From positions 1,177,501 through 1,241,500 of the forward strand of contig NZ_CP053538.1 of assembly GCF_013137895.1 (NCBI RefSeq): a stretch of DNA of 64,000 nt. Reading direction: 5' to 3'. The stretch is from Hymenobacter taeanensis (lineage in GTDB: Bacteria; Bacteroidota; Bacteroidia; Cytophagales; Hymenobacteraceae). Positions 51,729 to 60,283 of this stretch are shown in pieces; the stretch's first letter is position 1; each line of letters starts with the position of its first letter. The translations under genes were made by a program, and so were the position numbers. The notes below the pieces were generated by a model. It had not been told where the DNA came from, ran no database searches, and saw nothing but the letters and a program-made list of their open reading frames with translations.

Positions 51729-52658
51729 TTAGGCACTTTTCATGATACCAGCCTGCACTAGGTTATTCACGAGGCGAGTCTGTACGTCGCCGCCAGCTGT
51801 TTCATCACCAGTGCGCAGTGGGGCACCCGTGATACGCTCGTATATATCGAGGTAGCGGCGGGTGGCTTCGGCGGAAACTTCGGGGGTGAGGGCGCGGGGG
51901 TACTGGCCGTCCTGCTTGTTGGCAATCAGCCACTGGCGCACGTACTCCTTGTCGATCTGCTCCACGCCCTCGGGGTTCTTGGCATAGTCCTCGGCGCTCC
52001 AGAACCGCGACGAATCGGGCGTGTGGATTTCGTCAATCAGAATTAGCTCCCCATCCAGCAAGCCAAACTCGTACTTGGTATCAACCAGAATAATACCGCG
52101 CTCAGCCATCCACTGCGAAGCGAAGTTGAAGAGTTCCAGCGCCTTCACCCGCATCTGCTCATACAGCTCCGCCGTCACCCAGCCTTCTGCCACCAGGTTC
52201 TCCGGCGTAATCTCGCGGTCTGACTCCTCCTTGGTGGTGGGCGTCACGATGGGCTCGGGGAACTGCTGGTGCTTGGTCAGGCCATCCGGCACCGTCACGC
52301 CCGAGAAGGTGCGCTGGCCTTGCTGGTAGCCGCGCCACATGGAGCCCGTGAGGTAGTTCCGCACCACCATCTCCACCCGAATCGGCTCGGCTTCCTTGGC
52401 CAGCGTCACGTTTGGGTCGAGCAGGCTGATAACGTGGTTTGGGATGATGTGCTGAGTTTTGTCGAACCAAAATGCGGCCAGCCCATTCAGCACCGCGCCT
52501 TTATGGGCCACAGGCGTTTCCAGCACCGAGTCGAAGGCCGACAGACGGTCGGTTACCACGATGAGCCGTTCACCCGAAGGAGCGCGGTACGAGTCTCGAA
52601 CTTTGCCGCGGTGCAGGAGTTCGAGCTGAGGAGTATCGAAGTGGTTGAGGGTGTTCAT
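51729..52658 (-). CDS. purC: Phosphoribosylaminoimidazole-succinocarboxamide synthase
   Basis: PurC condenses CAIR with aspartate to SAICAR. The 309-residue product has LLHRGKVRDSYRA at the N-terminus, LIVVTDRLSAFDSVL, HVISLLDPNVTLAKEAEPIRVEMVVRNYLTGSMW spanning the middle, PIVTPTTKEE and ILVDTKYEFGLLDGELILIDEIHTPDSSRFW near the ATP site. It is of the longer eukaryote-like length type without a fused domain. Fourth from the left of the pur cluster; the CAIR-forming purE and purK are elsewhere. Confidence 0.95.
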   Translation of the reverse strand: MNTLNHFDTPQLELLHRGKVRDSYRAPSGERLIVVTDRLSAFDSVLETPVAHKGAVLNGLAAFWFDKTQHIIPNHVISLLDPNVTLAKEAEPIRVEMVVRNYLTGSMWRGYQQGQRTFSGVTVPDGLTKHQQFPEPIVTPTTKEESDREITPENLVAEGWVTAELYEQMRVKALELFNFASQWMAERGIILVDTKYEFGLLDGELILIDEIHTPDSSRFWSAEDYAKNPEGVEQIDKEYVRQWLIANKQDGQYPRALTPEVSAEATRRYLDIYERITGAPLRTGDETAGGDVQTRLVNNLVQAGIMKSA

Positions 52659-52704
52659 ACAACGAGTTAGCAGCCGGCACTAGGTCAGCGGAATGCGGAG
52701 GTGT

Positions 52705-53745
52705 CTAGGATGAAAACTGGCTGGCTTCTTGGGGTGTGGCAGCGGTTTGGTGCTGGCTTTGTACGTGTTCCACAATGTTGCGGAACAAGCGTAGGCCATC
52801 CCCTTCCTCGCTCAGGCCGGGGTTCTGACGCTTGCGCCGGGCCCAGTCGGGGTGGTTATAGAGTGAGAGGAAAGCTTCGGGGTGCGGCATCAGCCCGAAA
52901 ACCTGGCCGGTAGTATCAGTCAAGCCAGCGCAGTTCAGGTCGGCGCCGTTGGGGTTGTGCGGGTATACGTCCGTAGGTGAGCCGTCGAAATCGGTGTAGG
53001 CCAGGCAATTCAAAGCGCGAGCTTCGATTTGAGCTAAGGTTTCTTCGCCTTTGATGATGAGGCGGCCTTCTCCGTGGCGCACGGGCACCTCCATGGATTC
53101 AATGCCTTTCAGGAAGGGCGAGTTCGACTTGGGGTTGACTTTCAGGCGCACCCACCGGTCTTCGTAGCGGCCCGAGGCATTGTGCGTCAGGGTTACTTCG
53201 GGGGTTACGTTGCCGCTCAGGTTGGGCAATAGGCCTAGCTTCACGAGCACCTGGAAGCCGTTGCAGATGCCCATCACGAACTTGCCGTTGGCAATGAACT
53301 GCTTGATATCGTCGAGCAGGGTGCGGCCCTCGGCGTTCTTGCGGTAGCGCAGCTTGTTAGCCAGCACCACCCCCGAGCCTAGGTCGTCGCCAAACGAAAA
53401 GCCACCGGGGAAGTTCAGGATGTCGTAGTTGTGGATGCTGACGTGGCCGTGCAGCACCTGGTTCAGATGCACGATGGTTGGCTCGGCGCCGGCTAGCTTG
53501 TAGGCGGCGGCAAACTCCTCCTCGCAATTGATACCGAAGCCCGTCAGGATGAGGGCGCGCACTGGCTGCTGGGCAGCAGCTCTCTCAGTTGAGTGGCCTA
53601 GGGGCTCAGTAGATTCATGACCAGCATTTACGCTCTTGAACCCGAGCACCTGCATGCTCCCGTCCGCATCGGTAATGGGGGCAGTATGGTCGTGCTGCGG
53701 GCGCGGGGGCGTGTTCAGGTCCGGCAGTTTGGGTTGTTCTTCCAT
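52705..53745 (-). CDS. purQ: FGAM synthase, glutaminase subunit with N-terminal extension
   Basis: PurQ supplies ammonia from glutamine to PurL. The class I glutaminase domain starts only at about residue 62 (VRALILTGFGINCEEE) and has FPGGFSFGDDLGSG, the nucleophile in MGICNGFQVLVKLG and the catalytic His-Glu in LMPHPEAFLSL. The first 60 residues are low complexity (Pro/His/Gln-rich) and are absent in ordinary PurQ; they look like the linker that joins the two parts in fused PurL. The ATG overlaps the purL stop as TAATG, so translation is coupled. Start chosen at 53745; an in-frame extension runs upstream inside purL. Confidence 0.9.
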   Translation of the reverse strand: MEEQPKLPDLNTPPRPQHDHTAPITDADGSMQVLGFKSVNAGHESTEPLGHSTERAAAQQPVRALILTGFGINCEEEFAAAYKLAGAEPTIVHLNQVLHGHVSIHNYDILNFPGGFSFGDDLGSGVVLANKLRYRKNAEGRTLLDDIKQFIANGKFVMGICNGFQVLVKLGLLPNLSGNVTPEVTLTHNASGRYEDRWVRLKVNPKSNSPFLKGIESMEVPVRHGEGRLIIKGEETLAQIEARALNCLAYTDFDGSPTDVYPHNPNGADLNCAGLTDTTGQVFGLMPHPEAFLSLYNHPDWARRKRQNPGLSEEGDGLRLFRNIVEHVQSQHQTAATPQEASQFSS

Positions 53746-56700
53746 TAGGATTGCGCCGCTTCGTGCTGGCCGAAGCCGATAATTCTGTTTACTGGGCCAT
53801 TCGTCCACTCATGGCGTAGGGCCGCCGTGCTGGCCGAAATGACCGTCTGGCCGCCGTGGCGCACCGTGAGCTGGCCGTCCTGGGTTATCACACCGAGGCG
53901 GGTAGCGCGGGCGCCGAAGTGCTGCTCGAACGCCACCACATCTTCCGGAGCCACTGTGGCCACGAAACGGGAGTGCGACTCCGAGAACAGTTGCGCTGAC
54001 AAGCCTAGGCCAGTAGCGGGCAACTCCACATCGGCGCCAAAGCCATGACCAAACGTGGCTTCTGCCAAGGCCACCGCCAGGCCACCATCCGACAAGTCAT
54101 GACAAGACTGGATGAGGCCGTTGTCGTTAGCTTGGCCCATCAGTGCGTACAGGGCTTTGGCTTCTTCGAACCGAACCTTAGGCACGTTGGCGCCTATCTC
54201 CCCGAAGAGCTGGTAGAACTCCGAGCCGCCCAGCTCGTCGTAGGTTTCGCCCAACAGATACACCACGTCGTCGGCTTGCTTGAAGTCGGAGGTGATGGTG
54301 CGGCGGACGTCCTCAATTTTGGCGGTCATCGAATACAGGACCGTCGGCGGAACGGAAATCTTCACGCCATCGGCCTTGAAGTCGTTCTTCATCGAGTCCT
54401 TACCCGACGTGAGCGGGATGCAGTAAGCCGCCGTAGCATCGCGTAGGGCCTGGCACATGCGCACCAGCTTGGCTAGCTTGTGCTTGCCATCGGGGTTAGT
54501 GGCGGGGTCGTACACCGAGTCGGGCACGCAGAAGTTGTCGTTCACGGACCAGAAGTTGCCGTCGCCGTAGCTCAGGTTGGGCAGCTTACCTCCTACCGCT
54601 ACAATCTGGCGCACGGCCTCGTCAAATGCGCCAGCCGACATATGGTAAGCATCTAAATCACCAAAGCGGGGCAGAATGCCGTTGCTCACGGCCACGCCTT
54701 CCCAGCTCTCAAAGTTGAAGCGCACCACGGCGGCATCCTGCGGAGCCTGACCGGTAGCGCCCATGAGCGGCTTGATAATGGTGCGGCCCTTCACCTCGTG
54801 GTCGTACTGCCGAATCACCGATTCGCGGGAGCAGATGTTGAGCGAGCCCAGCAGGCGGCTCAGCACGTCGGTATAGTCGAGGTTAGTGGGTAGTACGGGC
54901 TCCTGGGCGGTGGGCTTGGTCCACTCGGCTTCCAGCACTTTGCGCGGCACGCCTTCGTGCAAGAAGTGCATGTTCAGCTTAGCTACTGAGGTGCCGTCGA
55001 AGCGGACATCCAGGCTGCCATCAGCGGTGAAGTAGCCAATGTCGGTCAACTCCACTTCCATCTCCTGGCCTAGGGCCATCAGTTCAGCCATCTTGCTCGG
55101 CTCCACGGCCAGCGAGAACCGCTCCTGCGACTCCGACACGAAGATTTCCCAGGGCCGTAGGCCAGGATACTTCAACGGTACTTTCTCCAGCTCCACCACG
55201 GCACCACCGCTAATAGTAGCCAGTTCGCCAATGCTGGAGGACAAGCCGCCGGCACCATTATCGGTGCTGCACTTGATGAGGCCGCGGCGAGTAGCCAGGA
55301 TCAGGAAGTCCATGGCCAGCTTCTGCGTAATCGGCGAGCCGATCTGCACAGCTGTGGCGGGCGAAGTTTCGTCTAGCTCAATGCTGGAGAACGTGGCGCC
55401 GTGGATACCATCTTTACCCACCCGACCACCGGCCATGATGATGCGGTCCTGAGCGTCAATAGTTTTCTCCCACGAGTCGAGGCCAGCCAGTTGCATGGGC
55501 ATTACGGCACCAGTGCCGCAGTACACCAAGGGCTTACCAGCGTACCGGTCATCGAACACAATGGCCCCGTTCACCGTCGGCACGCCCGACTTGTTGCCGC
55601 CATCCTCAATACCCTTACGTACGCCCTCGAAAATGCGGCGCGGGTGCAGTTGGTTGCTTAACAAGGTGCCGTTAAACTCGGGGTTACCGAAGCACAGTAC
55701 GTTGGTATTGAACAGCAGCCGCCCCCCCCCAATGCCTGTAGCCAATGGGTCGCGGTTGTTGCCTAAGATGCCAGTAATAGCTCCACCGTAAGGGTCGATG
55801 GCTGAGGGCGAGTTGTGGGTTTCCACCTTCCACACAAACAACGACTCCGGGTTAATGCGCACGGCGCCGGCGTTGTCGCTGAACACCTTAATCAGCCAGT
55901 CATTGCCGTTGGCGCGGAGCTGGCGGTCTACCTCGGAGGTGGCGTTTTTAATATAGGTTTTGAACAAGGAGTCCACTTCGAACTCCTCGCCCGTGTCAGC
56001 ATCCTTGTACTTAATGACGGCGCTGAACTCCTTGTGCTTGCAGTGCTCTGACCAGGTCTGAGCAATGATTTCCAGCTCGCAGTCCGTCGGGTCCTGAGGT
56101 AGGCCAGCGGCCTGGCGCTCCTCGGCAATGCCCGTGTAATGGTCGCGCACGGCGCGCATTTCCTCCAGGTTCAGGGCGTAGAGGTTGTCTTTCGACAGCT
56201 TAACCAGTTCCTCATCGGAGAGGCCTACCAGCGGCACAGTGTCCGTAATAGATTCGGCCCCACCGCCCGGCCGCGGCGTGTAGTCGCGAATCTGGGCTAT
56301 GGGGCCGACCTCGAAGCGGTTGATCATTTTGTTGCCGAGCAAGTCTTCGGCCAGGCGGCGCAGACTACTCTCGGGCAGCTCGTGCTCCAGGAAGTAGAGC
56401 CGTTTGCTAAAGATGTGCTGGGTATGGGTGTCCAGCGGCTGGTTCAGGAAGTCGCCGAGGGCGTTCTGGGCCGAGATGCCTTCGTCGTCGGTCACGCCGG
56501 GCAGCTTGGCCACCAAAATGTAGCTTTTGTATTCGGAGCCGTGGCGGAACTCATCGAGGGCCACGTCGTGCAGCACTGGGTCCTGGAGGCAGTGGGTGGC
56601 GAAGTCGCGCAGTTGCTCGTCGCTCACGGGGTAGCGCACCGTGTAGAGGGCGGTGCTTTGCACCCGGCCAGTAGAGAGGCCTAGGTGGCGTTGGGCAGCT

Positions 56701-56777
56701 TCGGCTACACGTTGGCCCTCGCCATCATGTTGGCCGGGCTTGAGCAGAAGCTGTATGGTTCTTTGGGTAGAGTCCAA
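53745..56777 (-). CDS. purL: FGAM synthase, large-type synthetase subunit
   Basis: PurL converts FGAR, ATP and ammonia to FGAM. The 1010-residue product is of the large type: the N-terminal 200 residues form the PurS-like part, then LTQTWSEHCKHKEF-type motif (IAQTWSEHCKHKEFSAVIKYK), KVETHNSPSAIDPYGGAITGILGNNRD, two glycine-rich substrate motifs (STDNGAGGLSSSIGE and SCHDLSDGGLAVALAE) and SGKDSMKND. It stops where the fused glutaminase domain would begin, and purQ takes over in an overlapping frame. First gene of the pur group; a 124-bp gap separates it from pyrE upstream. Confidence 0.95.
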   Translation of the reverse strand: MDSTQRTIQLLLKPGQHDGEGQRVAEAAQRHLGLSTGRVQSTALYTVRYPVSDEQLRDFATHCLQDPVLHDVALDEFRHGSEYKSYILVAKLPGVTDDEGISAQNALGDFLNQPLDTHTQHIFSKRLYFLEHELPESSLRRLAEDLLGNKMINRFEVGPIAQIRDYTPRPGGGAESITDTVPLVGLSDEELVKLSKDNLYALNLEEMRAVRDHYTGIAEERQAAGLPQDPTDCELEIIAQTWSEHCKHKEFSAVIKYKDADTGEEFEVDSLFKTYIKNATSEVDRQLRANGNDWLIKVFSDNAGAVRINPESLFVWKVETHNSPSAIDPYGGAITGILGNNRDPLATGIGGGRLLFNTNVLCFGNPEFNGTLLSNQLHPRRIFEGVRKGIEDGGNKSGVPTVNGAIVFDDRYAGKPLVYCGTGAVMPMQLAGLDSWEKTIDAQDRIIMAGGRVGKDGIHGATFSSIELDETSPATAVQIGSPITQKLAMDFLILATRRGLIKCSTDNGAGGLSSSIGELATISGGAVVELEKVPLKYPGLRPWEIFVSESQERFSLAVEPSKMAELMALGQEMEVELTDIGYFTADGSLDVRFDGTSVAKLNMHFLHEGVPRKVLEAEWTKPTAQEPVLPTNLDYTDVLSRLLGSLNICSRESVIRQYDHEVKGRTIIKPLMGATGQAPQDAAVVRFNFESWEGVAVSNGILPRFGDLDAYHMSAGAFDEAVRQIVAVGGKLPNLSYGDGNFWSVNDNFCVPDSVYDPATNPDGKHKLAKLVRMCQALRDATAAYCIPLTSGKDSMKNDFKADGVKISVPPTVLYSMTAKIEDVRRTITSDFKQADDVVYLLGETYDELGGSEFYQLFGEIGANVPKVRFEEAKALYALMGQANDNGLIQSCHDLSDGGLAVALAEATFGHGFGADVELPATGLGLSAQLFSESHSRFVATVAPEDVVAFEQHFGARATRLGVITQDGQLTVRHGGQTVISASTAALRHEWTNGPVNRIIGFGQHEAAQS

Positions 56778-56901
56778 AAGGAAGGTGGTTATCTATTTTT
56801 CGGGTTTCCCACGCTAGGCCAGTTGCCCACGTGAGGAAGCATACCCCAAGCAGGGTACGCCGAAAATGCCTTGCTTGGCTACCGGTTGTAGCGAAGTAGG
56901 T

Positions 56902-57516
56902 TTAAGAAAACGCTTTTTCCGGCCGACTGCCGGGTTTCACCACCGGAATACCTGCCCGGCAAAGCGGGCAATCATCGGGTGCGTAGGTGGCCGCCGTTAC
57001 CGGCAGCAGTGCAAAGTTCGGAAAAGTTAGCTCAGCTTTCCCACCCGTGCGGTCAATTAAACTTGCCACGGCTAAAACTTTTGCGCCCAAGCCCTCTAGC
57101 ACTCGCGCTACTTCGTTGGTGCTCTTGCCGGTAGTTACCACGTCTTCGGCAATAACAATTTTTTGGCCTGGCTCAATGGTAAAGCCCCGCCGCAGGGTCA
57201 TCTGCCCGGTATCGTCGCGCTCCGTGAAAATGCCAGGGACACCCAACTGGCGGGCCAGTTCATACCCAATCACCACGCCACCCATAGCCGGACCAACTAC
57301 TACATCAGGCTGTAAGCCCGCCTCTTGAATCTGCCGGGCCAGCTCCGCTGCGGCTGGCGCTGCTAGATCGGGCCGGCGCAGGAACCGGGCGCACTGCACA
57401 TAGGTATCAGAATGCAAGCCAGAAGAAAGACGGAAGTGGCCGCGCAGCAGTGCATCTTCTTGTAGCAGTTGCTGCTCTAGCGTTTCGGAGGTAAAGGGGG
57501 GTTGGGTGGAAGTCAT
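56902..57516 (-). CDS. pyrE: Orotate phosphoribosyltransferase
   Basis: PyrE joins orotate with PRPP to make OMP. The 204-residue protein has FRLSSGLHSDTYVQCARF, VVGPAMGGVVIGYELARQL, the PRPP motif IVIAEDVVTTGKSTNEV and GAKVLAVASLIDR. The C-terminus carries a CPLCRAGIPV motif (two Cys separated by two residues) as in some bacterial PyrE, without a known role. It lies 7 bp downstream of a small unknown gene and downstream of pyrF, so the three are one transcription unit. Confidence 0.95.
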   Translation of the reverse strand: MTSTQPPFTSETLEQQLLQEDALLRGHFRLSSGLHSDTYVQCARFLRRPDLAAPAAAELARQIQEAGLQPDVVVGPAMGGVVIGYELARQLGVPGIFTERDDTGQMTLRRGFTIEPGQKIVIAEDVVTTGKSTNEVARVLEGLGAKVLAVASLIDRTGGKAELTFPNFALLPVTAATYAPDDCPLCRAGIPVVKPGSRPEKAFS

Positions 57517-57523
57517 TTAGATT

Positions 57524-57841
57524 TTATTCTGCGCCTTCTGTTGAAATGATTACTTGTTCTGAGCCAACTGAAAGAGATAGTAATAAGTCAAGCTCTTCAT
57601 CCTGGGCAGCAATAACCAACACTGGATATTCTTGCTGGGCTTTTAGAACGTACTCTACCCTTTCAATTTTTACAGCTAATGTGAGAGACCCATTAAGTGG
57701 AATATGAGCATGCCATCCTTCCTGTATCAAACCCTCCGTAATTAATCCTATTAGGTAGAACTCTTTACGTCGTGGAATAGCGAAGCTGTCAATAACCTCA
57801 AACTTTCCTTGTACTGACTCATGATTGATGAACATCGACAC
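57524..57841 (-). CDS. Small unknown protein between pyrF and pyrE, EF-Tu domain 2-like pattern
   Basis: A 105-residue soluble protein (start at 57841; Met3 is an alternative). Residues 13-60 show a beta-barrel pattern similar to domain 2 of translation GTPases: KFEVIDSFAIPRRKEFYLIG then LITEGLIQEGWHAHIPL, as in the EF-Tu motif with FxI, GxI and GxI positions. No G domain is present. The gene is visibly AT-richer than the rest of the operon. It is tightly packed: 14 bp after pyrF and 7 bp before pyrE, so co-transcribed. No function assigned. Confidence 0.65.
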   Translation of the reverse strand: MSMFINHESVQGKFEVIDSFAIPRRKEFYLIGLITEGLIQEGWHAHIPLNGSLTLAVKIERVEYVLKAQQEYPVLVIAAQDEELDLLLSLSVGSEQVIISTEGAE

Positions 57842-57855
57842 TATATAAGCTGAGC

Positions 57856-58617
57856 CTAAGCCACTACCGGCCGGAACTGGTTAATCTGCTCTACCAGTTC
57901 CCGCGCTGCGGCGCCAGCATCTGCCGCTTGCCACAACGCGCGCGACGTATTAATCAGAAGACCGGAGCCATCAGCGCGCAGGCCTGCTTTTAATGTGGCT
58001 TGCAGGTCGCCGCCTTGGGCACCTACACCGGGCACCAGGAACCACTGCTGGGGCGTGAGACGGCGCATGCGGGCAACAGCTTCGGCGTTGGTGGCACCTA
58101 CTACTAGGCCTATACCGCCGTGCTGCTCATCGAGTTTACGGGCCACGCTGGCGGCACAATCAGACAATGAACCACCACGGGTGAGGGCCACATCTTGTAG
58201 AGAGTGAGTAGGCTTATTACTGGTTTTGGCTAGCACGAACACCAGCTTACCTGGCCTAGCGAAGGGCACAATGGCATCGTCGCCCATGTATGGATTTACT
58301 GTCACGCCATCGGCCCCAATCACATCATAGGCGAACTTGGCGTAGTGGTCGGCGGTGTTGGCAATGTCGCCGAACTTGCCATCCAGAATTACTGGAATGC
58401 TTTCGGGGATGCGCTGCACGGTTTCGCGCAGCAGCTTCACGCCATCTTCCCGGCTCAGAAAAAAGGCTAGGTTGGGCTTGAAGGCGGCGGCGTACTCACT
58501 GGTTTGGTCGATAACTTCGGCCAGGCGGCGCGCTACCTGCCCATCGTCGCCCACAGGGTCAAGCCCGACACAGAGAAGAGAATTAGCGTACTGAACGCGT
58601 TGAAGTAGCTTTTCCAT
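57856..58617 (-). CDS. pyrF: Orotidine 5'-phosphate decarboxylase (type 2)
   Basis: PyrF decarboxylates OMP to UMP, the last step of de novo pyrimidine synthesis. The 253-residue product has the type 2 (longer) signatures: SLLCVGLDPVGDD, FKPNLAFFLS, and the catalytic run ILDGKFGDIANTADHYA with Asp79, Lys81 and Asp84. Further on are VTVNPYMGDDAIVPF, LVVGATNAEAV and FLVPGVGAQGGD. Pairs with pyrE on the same strand to complete UMP synthesis. Confidence 0.95.
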   Translation of the reverse strand: MEKLLQRVQYANSLLCVGLDPVGDDGQVARRLAEVIDQTSEYAAAFKPNLAFFLSREDGVKLLRETVQRIPESIPVILDGKFGDIANTADHYAKFAYDVIGADGVTVNPYMGDDAIVPFARPGKLVFVLAKTSNKPTHSLQDVALTRGGSLSDCAASVARKLDEQHGGIGLVVGATNAEAVARMRRLTPQQWFLVPGVGAQGGDLQATLKAGLRADGSGLLINTSRALWQAADAGAAARELVEQINQFRPVVA

Positions 58618-58683
58618 AGGGTGGGAAGTAGCGCAAACTTTGCAGTTCGTGGTTGGAGAAACAGGGTTCCTAACAAGCCTAGC

Positions 58684-59541
58684 TTAAGCTCGGGCTTGTG
58701 ACGGTTCTGGCATCAAGTGTCCGCACTCAGCAGATAACCGGGCGGCTAGGCCAGGCTCCAGCCACTCGCCGCTGGCTACCTGCACGGCGCTGGCGCCGCA
58801 CCGTAGGTAATCTGTAACGTGGCTGGCCGTAAATATCCCGCCGGTACCGAAGATAGGCAGTTTGATGTATTCATCGTGGGCCAGCTCCCACACGCAGCGA
58901 AGGGCCACCGGCCGCAACGCCTCTCCCGATAGGCCACCGGCCACGGGTGCAGCGGTAGCGTCGTCGGGGAGGTGCAGTCCTTTGAGCAGGTTGGTAGCAG
59001 CCAGCGCATCGGCTCCGCCCGCCTGCGCCCCAAGGGCCAGCCCGCGGATGTGCTCCGGCCACGGCGGCAGCTTCACAATTACGGTGGCTTCAGGGCCTAG
59101 CTCATTGCGCACCGCCTGGGTGGCTTCGCGCACAAACCTGGCGTTAAGCTCCTCGCCTTTTCCCGTATCGGGCTGGGCTATGTATACCTCTACGCCCGCA
59201 ATCAGGTCGCGGGCTTCGCGGGACAGGAAACGCGCAATTTTGCGGAAGCCGGGGATGCCAGGGGCCGTGATGCTCACAAAGACCGGCACGCCGTAGCGGC
59301 GCAAATTGGGCAGGTGCTCCTGCACCAGAATTTCGGCGCTTTCGGTGCGCATGTTGGTGGCGTTGAGCAGGGTCTGGTCGGCTACTTGCCAAATGCCTTC
59401 CTCGTAGAGCCCGGGCTTAGGCTCCATGGTTACGGTGCGGGTGAAAATCGCCCCCAGCCGCTCGTAGCCCGTTCCATCTAGCTGCCAGGGTGCGGCCGCG
59501 AGGCACACAGGGTTCTGAAGCGTGAGTTTGCCGAGTTGCAT
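58684..59541 (-). CDS. Dihydroorotate dehydrogenase-like FMN protein with altered active site
   Basis: A 285-residue TIM-barrel protein of the class 1 dihydroorotate dehydrogenase family: LGKLTLQNPVCLAAAP at the N-terminus, LLNATNM, VIVKLPPWPE, and the FMN phosphate loop FGTGGIFTASHVTDYLRCGASAVQV. Position upstream of pyrF suggests it is the operon's pyrD. However the catalytic motif normally reading ExNxSCPN is EVYIAQPD here (residues 118-125): Asn is Tyr, Ser is Ala, the catalytic Cys is Gln123 and Asn is Asp. The Lys of the (K)(S/T)xT segment is Arg35. The enzyme may have lost or changed its reaction, while FMN binding looks intact. I therefore do not assign pyrD. Confidence 0.72.
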   Translation of the reverse strand: MQLGKLTLQNPVCLAAAPWQLDGTGYERLGAIFTRTVTMEPKPGLYEEGIWQVADQTLLNATNMRTESAEILVQEHLPNLRRYGVPVFVSITAPGIPGFRKIARFLSREARDLIAGVEVYIAQPDTGKGEELNARFVREATQAVRNELGPEATVIVKLPPWPEHIRGLALGAQAGGADALAATNLLKGLHLPDDATAAPVAGGLSGEALRPVALRCVWELAHDEYIKLPIFGTGGIFTASHVTDYLRCGASAVQVASGEWLEPGLAARLSAECGHLMPEPSQARA

Positions 59542-59884
59542 AGGTGTTAAAAAGCTATGATTTCGCTGGCTAAGCGCCGCAGCAGCGGCGTGCAGCCCGC
59601 GAAATCAGATGATACTCCTTCTGGCCGGAGCCCAAGCAGCAAAGTATATGTTTTGCAGCCCCCGAAAAAACGAGGTGGCCAATTCGCGGACCGACTTACG
59701 TCAGAATCCCCCCTGATATCTATCACCCCGCATCATGTGCCACCTCGCCCCGTTGCCGCCGTTGGGTGGGCTCCGGGAAGTTCGGTTGCTGGTATCCCCA
59801 TCCCCTACTCTTCCCTCGGGAGAGGCCGCTGGGGTGGGTAATGGAAAGCCCCTGGCGGAACCGGGCGCCTGCTAAGTTGTCGGA
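59542..59884. other. Intergenic region upstream of the pyrD-like gene, no gene seen
   Basis: About 340 bp with no convincing reading frame. Near 59641-59650 the minus strand reads TATACTTTGC, close to but not matching the -7 consensus, and could promote the pyrimidine/purine cluster. An open frame on the plus strand at 59557 has no recognisable features. Confidence 0.4.
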
Positions 59885-60043
59885 CTAGATTACGTTGGCG
59901 CGGTTGATCAGGAACAATGCGCTGTCTTGAATGGTCTTTTGGTTAAGGGTGAATCGGGTTACCTGGACCATGCCTGCACCCAAGCGCAGCTTCACGTCGT
60001 GCTCCTTATGGAGGTTGAGGTACCAGAGGGCATTGTCGTTCAT
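59885..60043 (-). CDS. Possible 52-residue protein downstream of a terminator
   Basis: The ATG at 60043 opens a 52-codon frame: MNDNALWYLNLHKEHDVKLR then GAGMVQVTRFTLNQKTIQDS and a hydrophobic end ALFLINRANVI. Base composition at third positions is not distinct and there is no family I recognise. It lies 85 bp after an intrinsic terminator on the same strand, which could regulate it by attenuation. Reading frame and coding status are uncertain. Confidence 0.3.
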   Translation of the reverse strand: MNDNALWYLNLHKEHDVKLRLGAGMVQVTRFTLNQKTIQDSALFLINRANVI

Positions 60044-60127
60044 GGTGGTTACCAGTATGGGTTGAGTGGTTAGATTGTGGGTGGGTGGGTGCTGGCTTTG
60101 CGTACTCCTGCCGCAACAGCAGGACAT

Positions 60128-60156
60128 AAAAAAACCGCTTCGAAAACCGGAGCGGT
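60128..60156 (-). terminator. Intrinsic terminator of the 150-nt unit
   Basis: On the minus strand: stem ACCGCTCCG / CGAAGCGGT (nine pairs, one G-T) with a 5-nt loop, followed by seven T (60134 to 60128). A clear Rho-independent signal with no annotated gene upstream. Confidence 0.8.
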
Positions 60157-60278
60157 GAATGGGGCAAAATCAGTAAAGGCAACGAAACCAACGGAGACAA
60201 CAACCTTTTGGTCATCTCGCAGGACGCTGTTATGAAAGGTCCCGCGCTCCATCAAATGTTGGTTATTGAGGTGAAGCA
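60128..60278 (-). ncRNA. Candidate 150-nt leader or small RNA
   Basis: On the minus strand a consensus promoter (60284-60313) and an intrinsic terminator (60128-60156) define a transcript of about 150 nt starting near 60278. It contains a short frame from an ATG at 60215 whose first 24 residues hold about eight leucines (MTKRLLSPLVSLPLLILPHS and so on) and which runs through the terminator stem. It may be an attenuating leader for the small frame at 60043 or an independent small RNA. No Rfam-type structure could be recognised. Confidence 0.45.
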
Positions 60279-60283
60279 CGTCG

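Noticed and set aside
53745..53808. Longer purQ starting inside purL
   Set aside because: The added 21 residues overlap purL and start with a non-conserved segment; TAATG coupling at 53745 is a better start.
59557..59841. 94-codon plus-strand frame upstream of the pyrD-like gene
   Set aside because: Pro/Ser/Arg-rich sequence without a domain, antisense to a likely promoter region.
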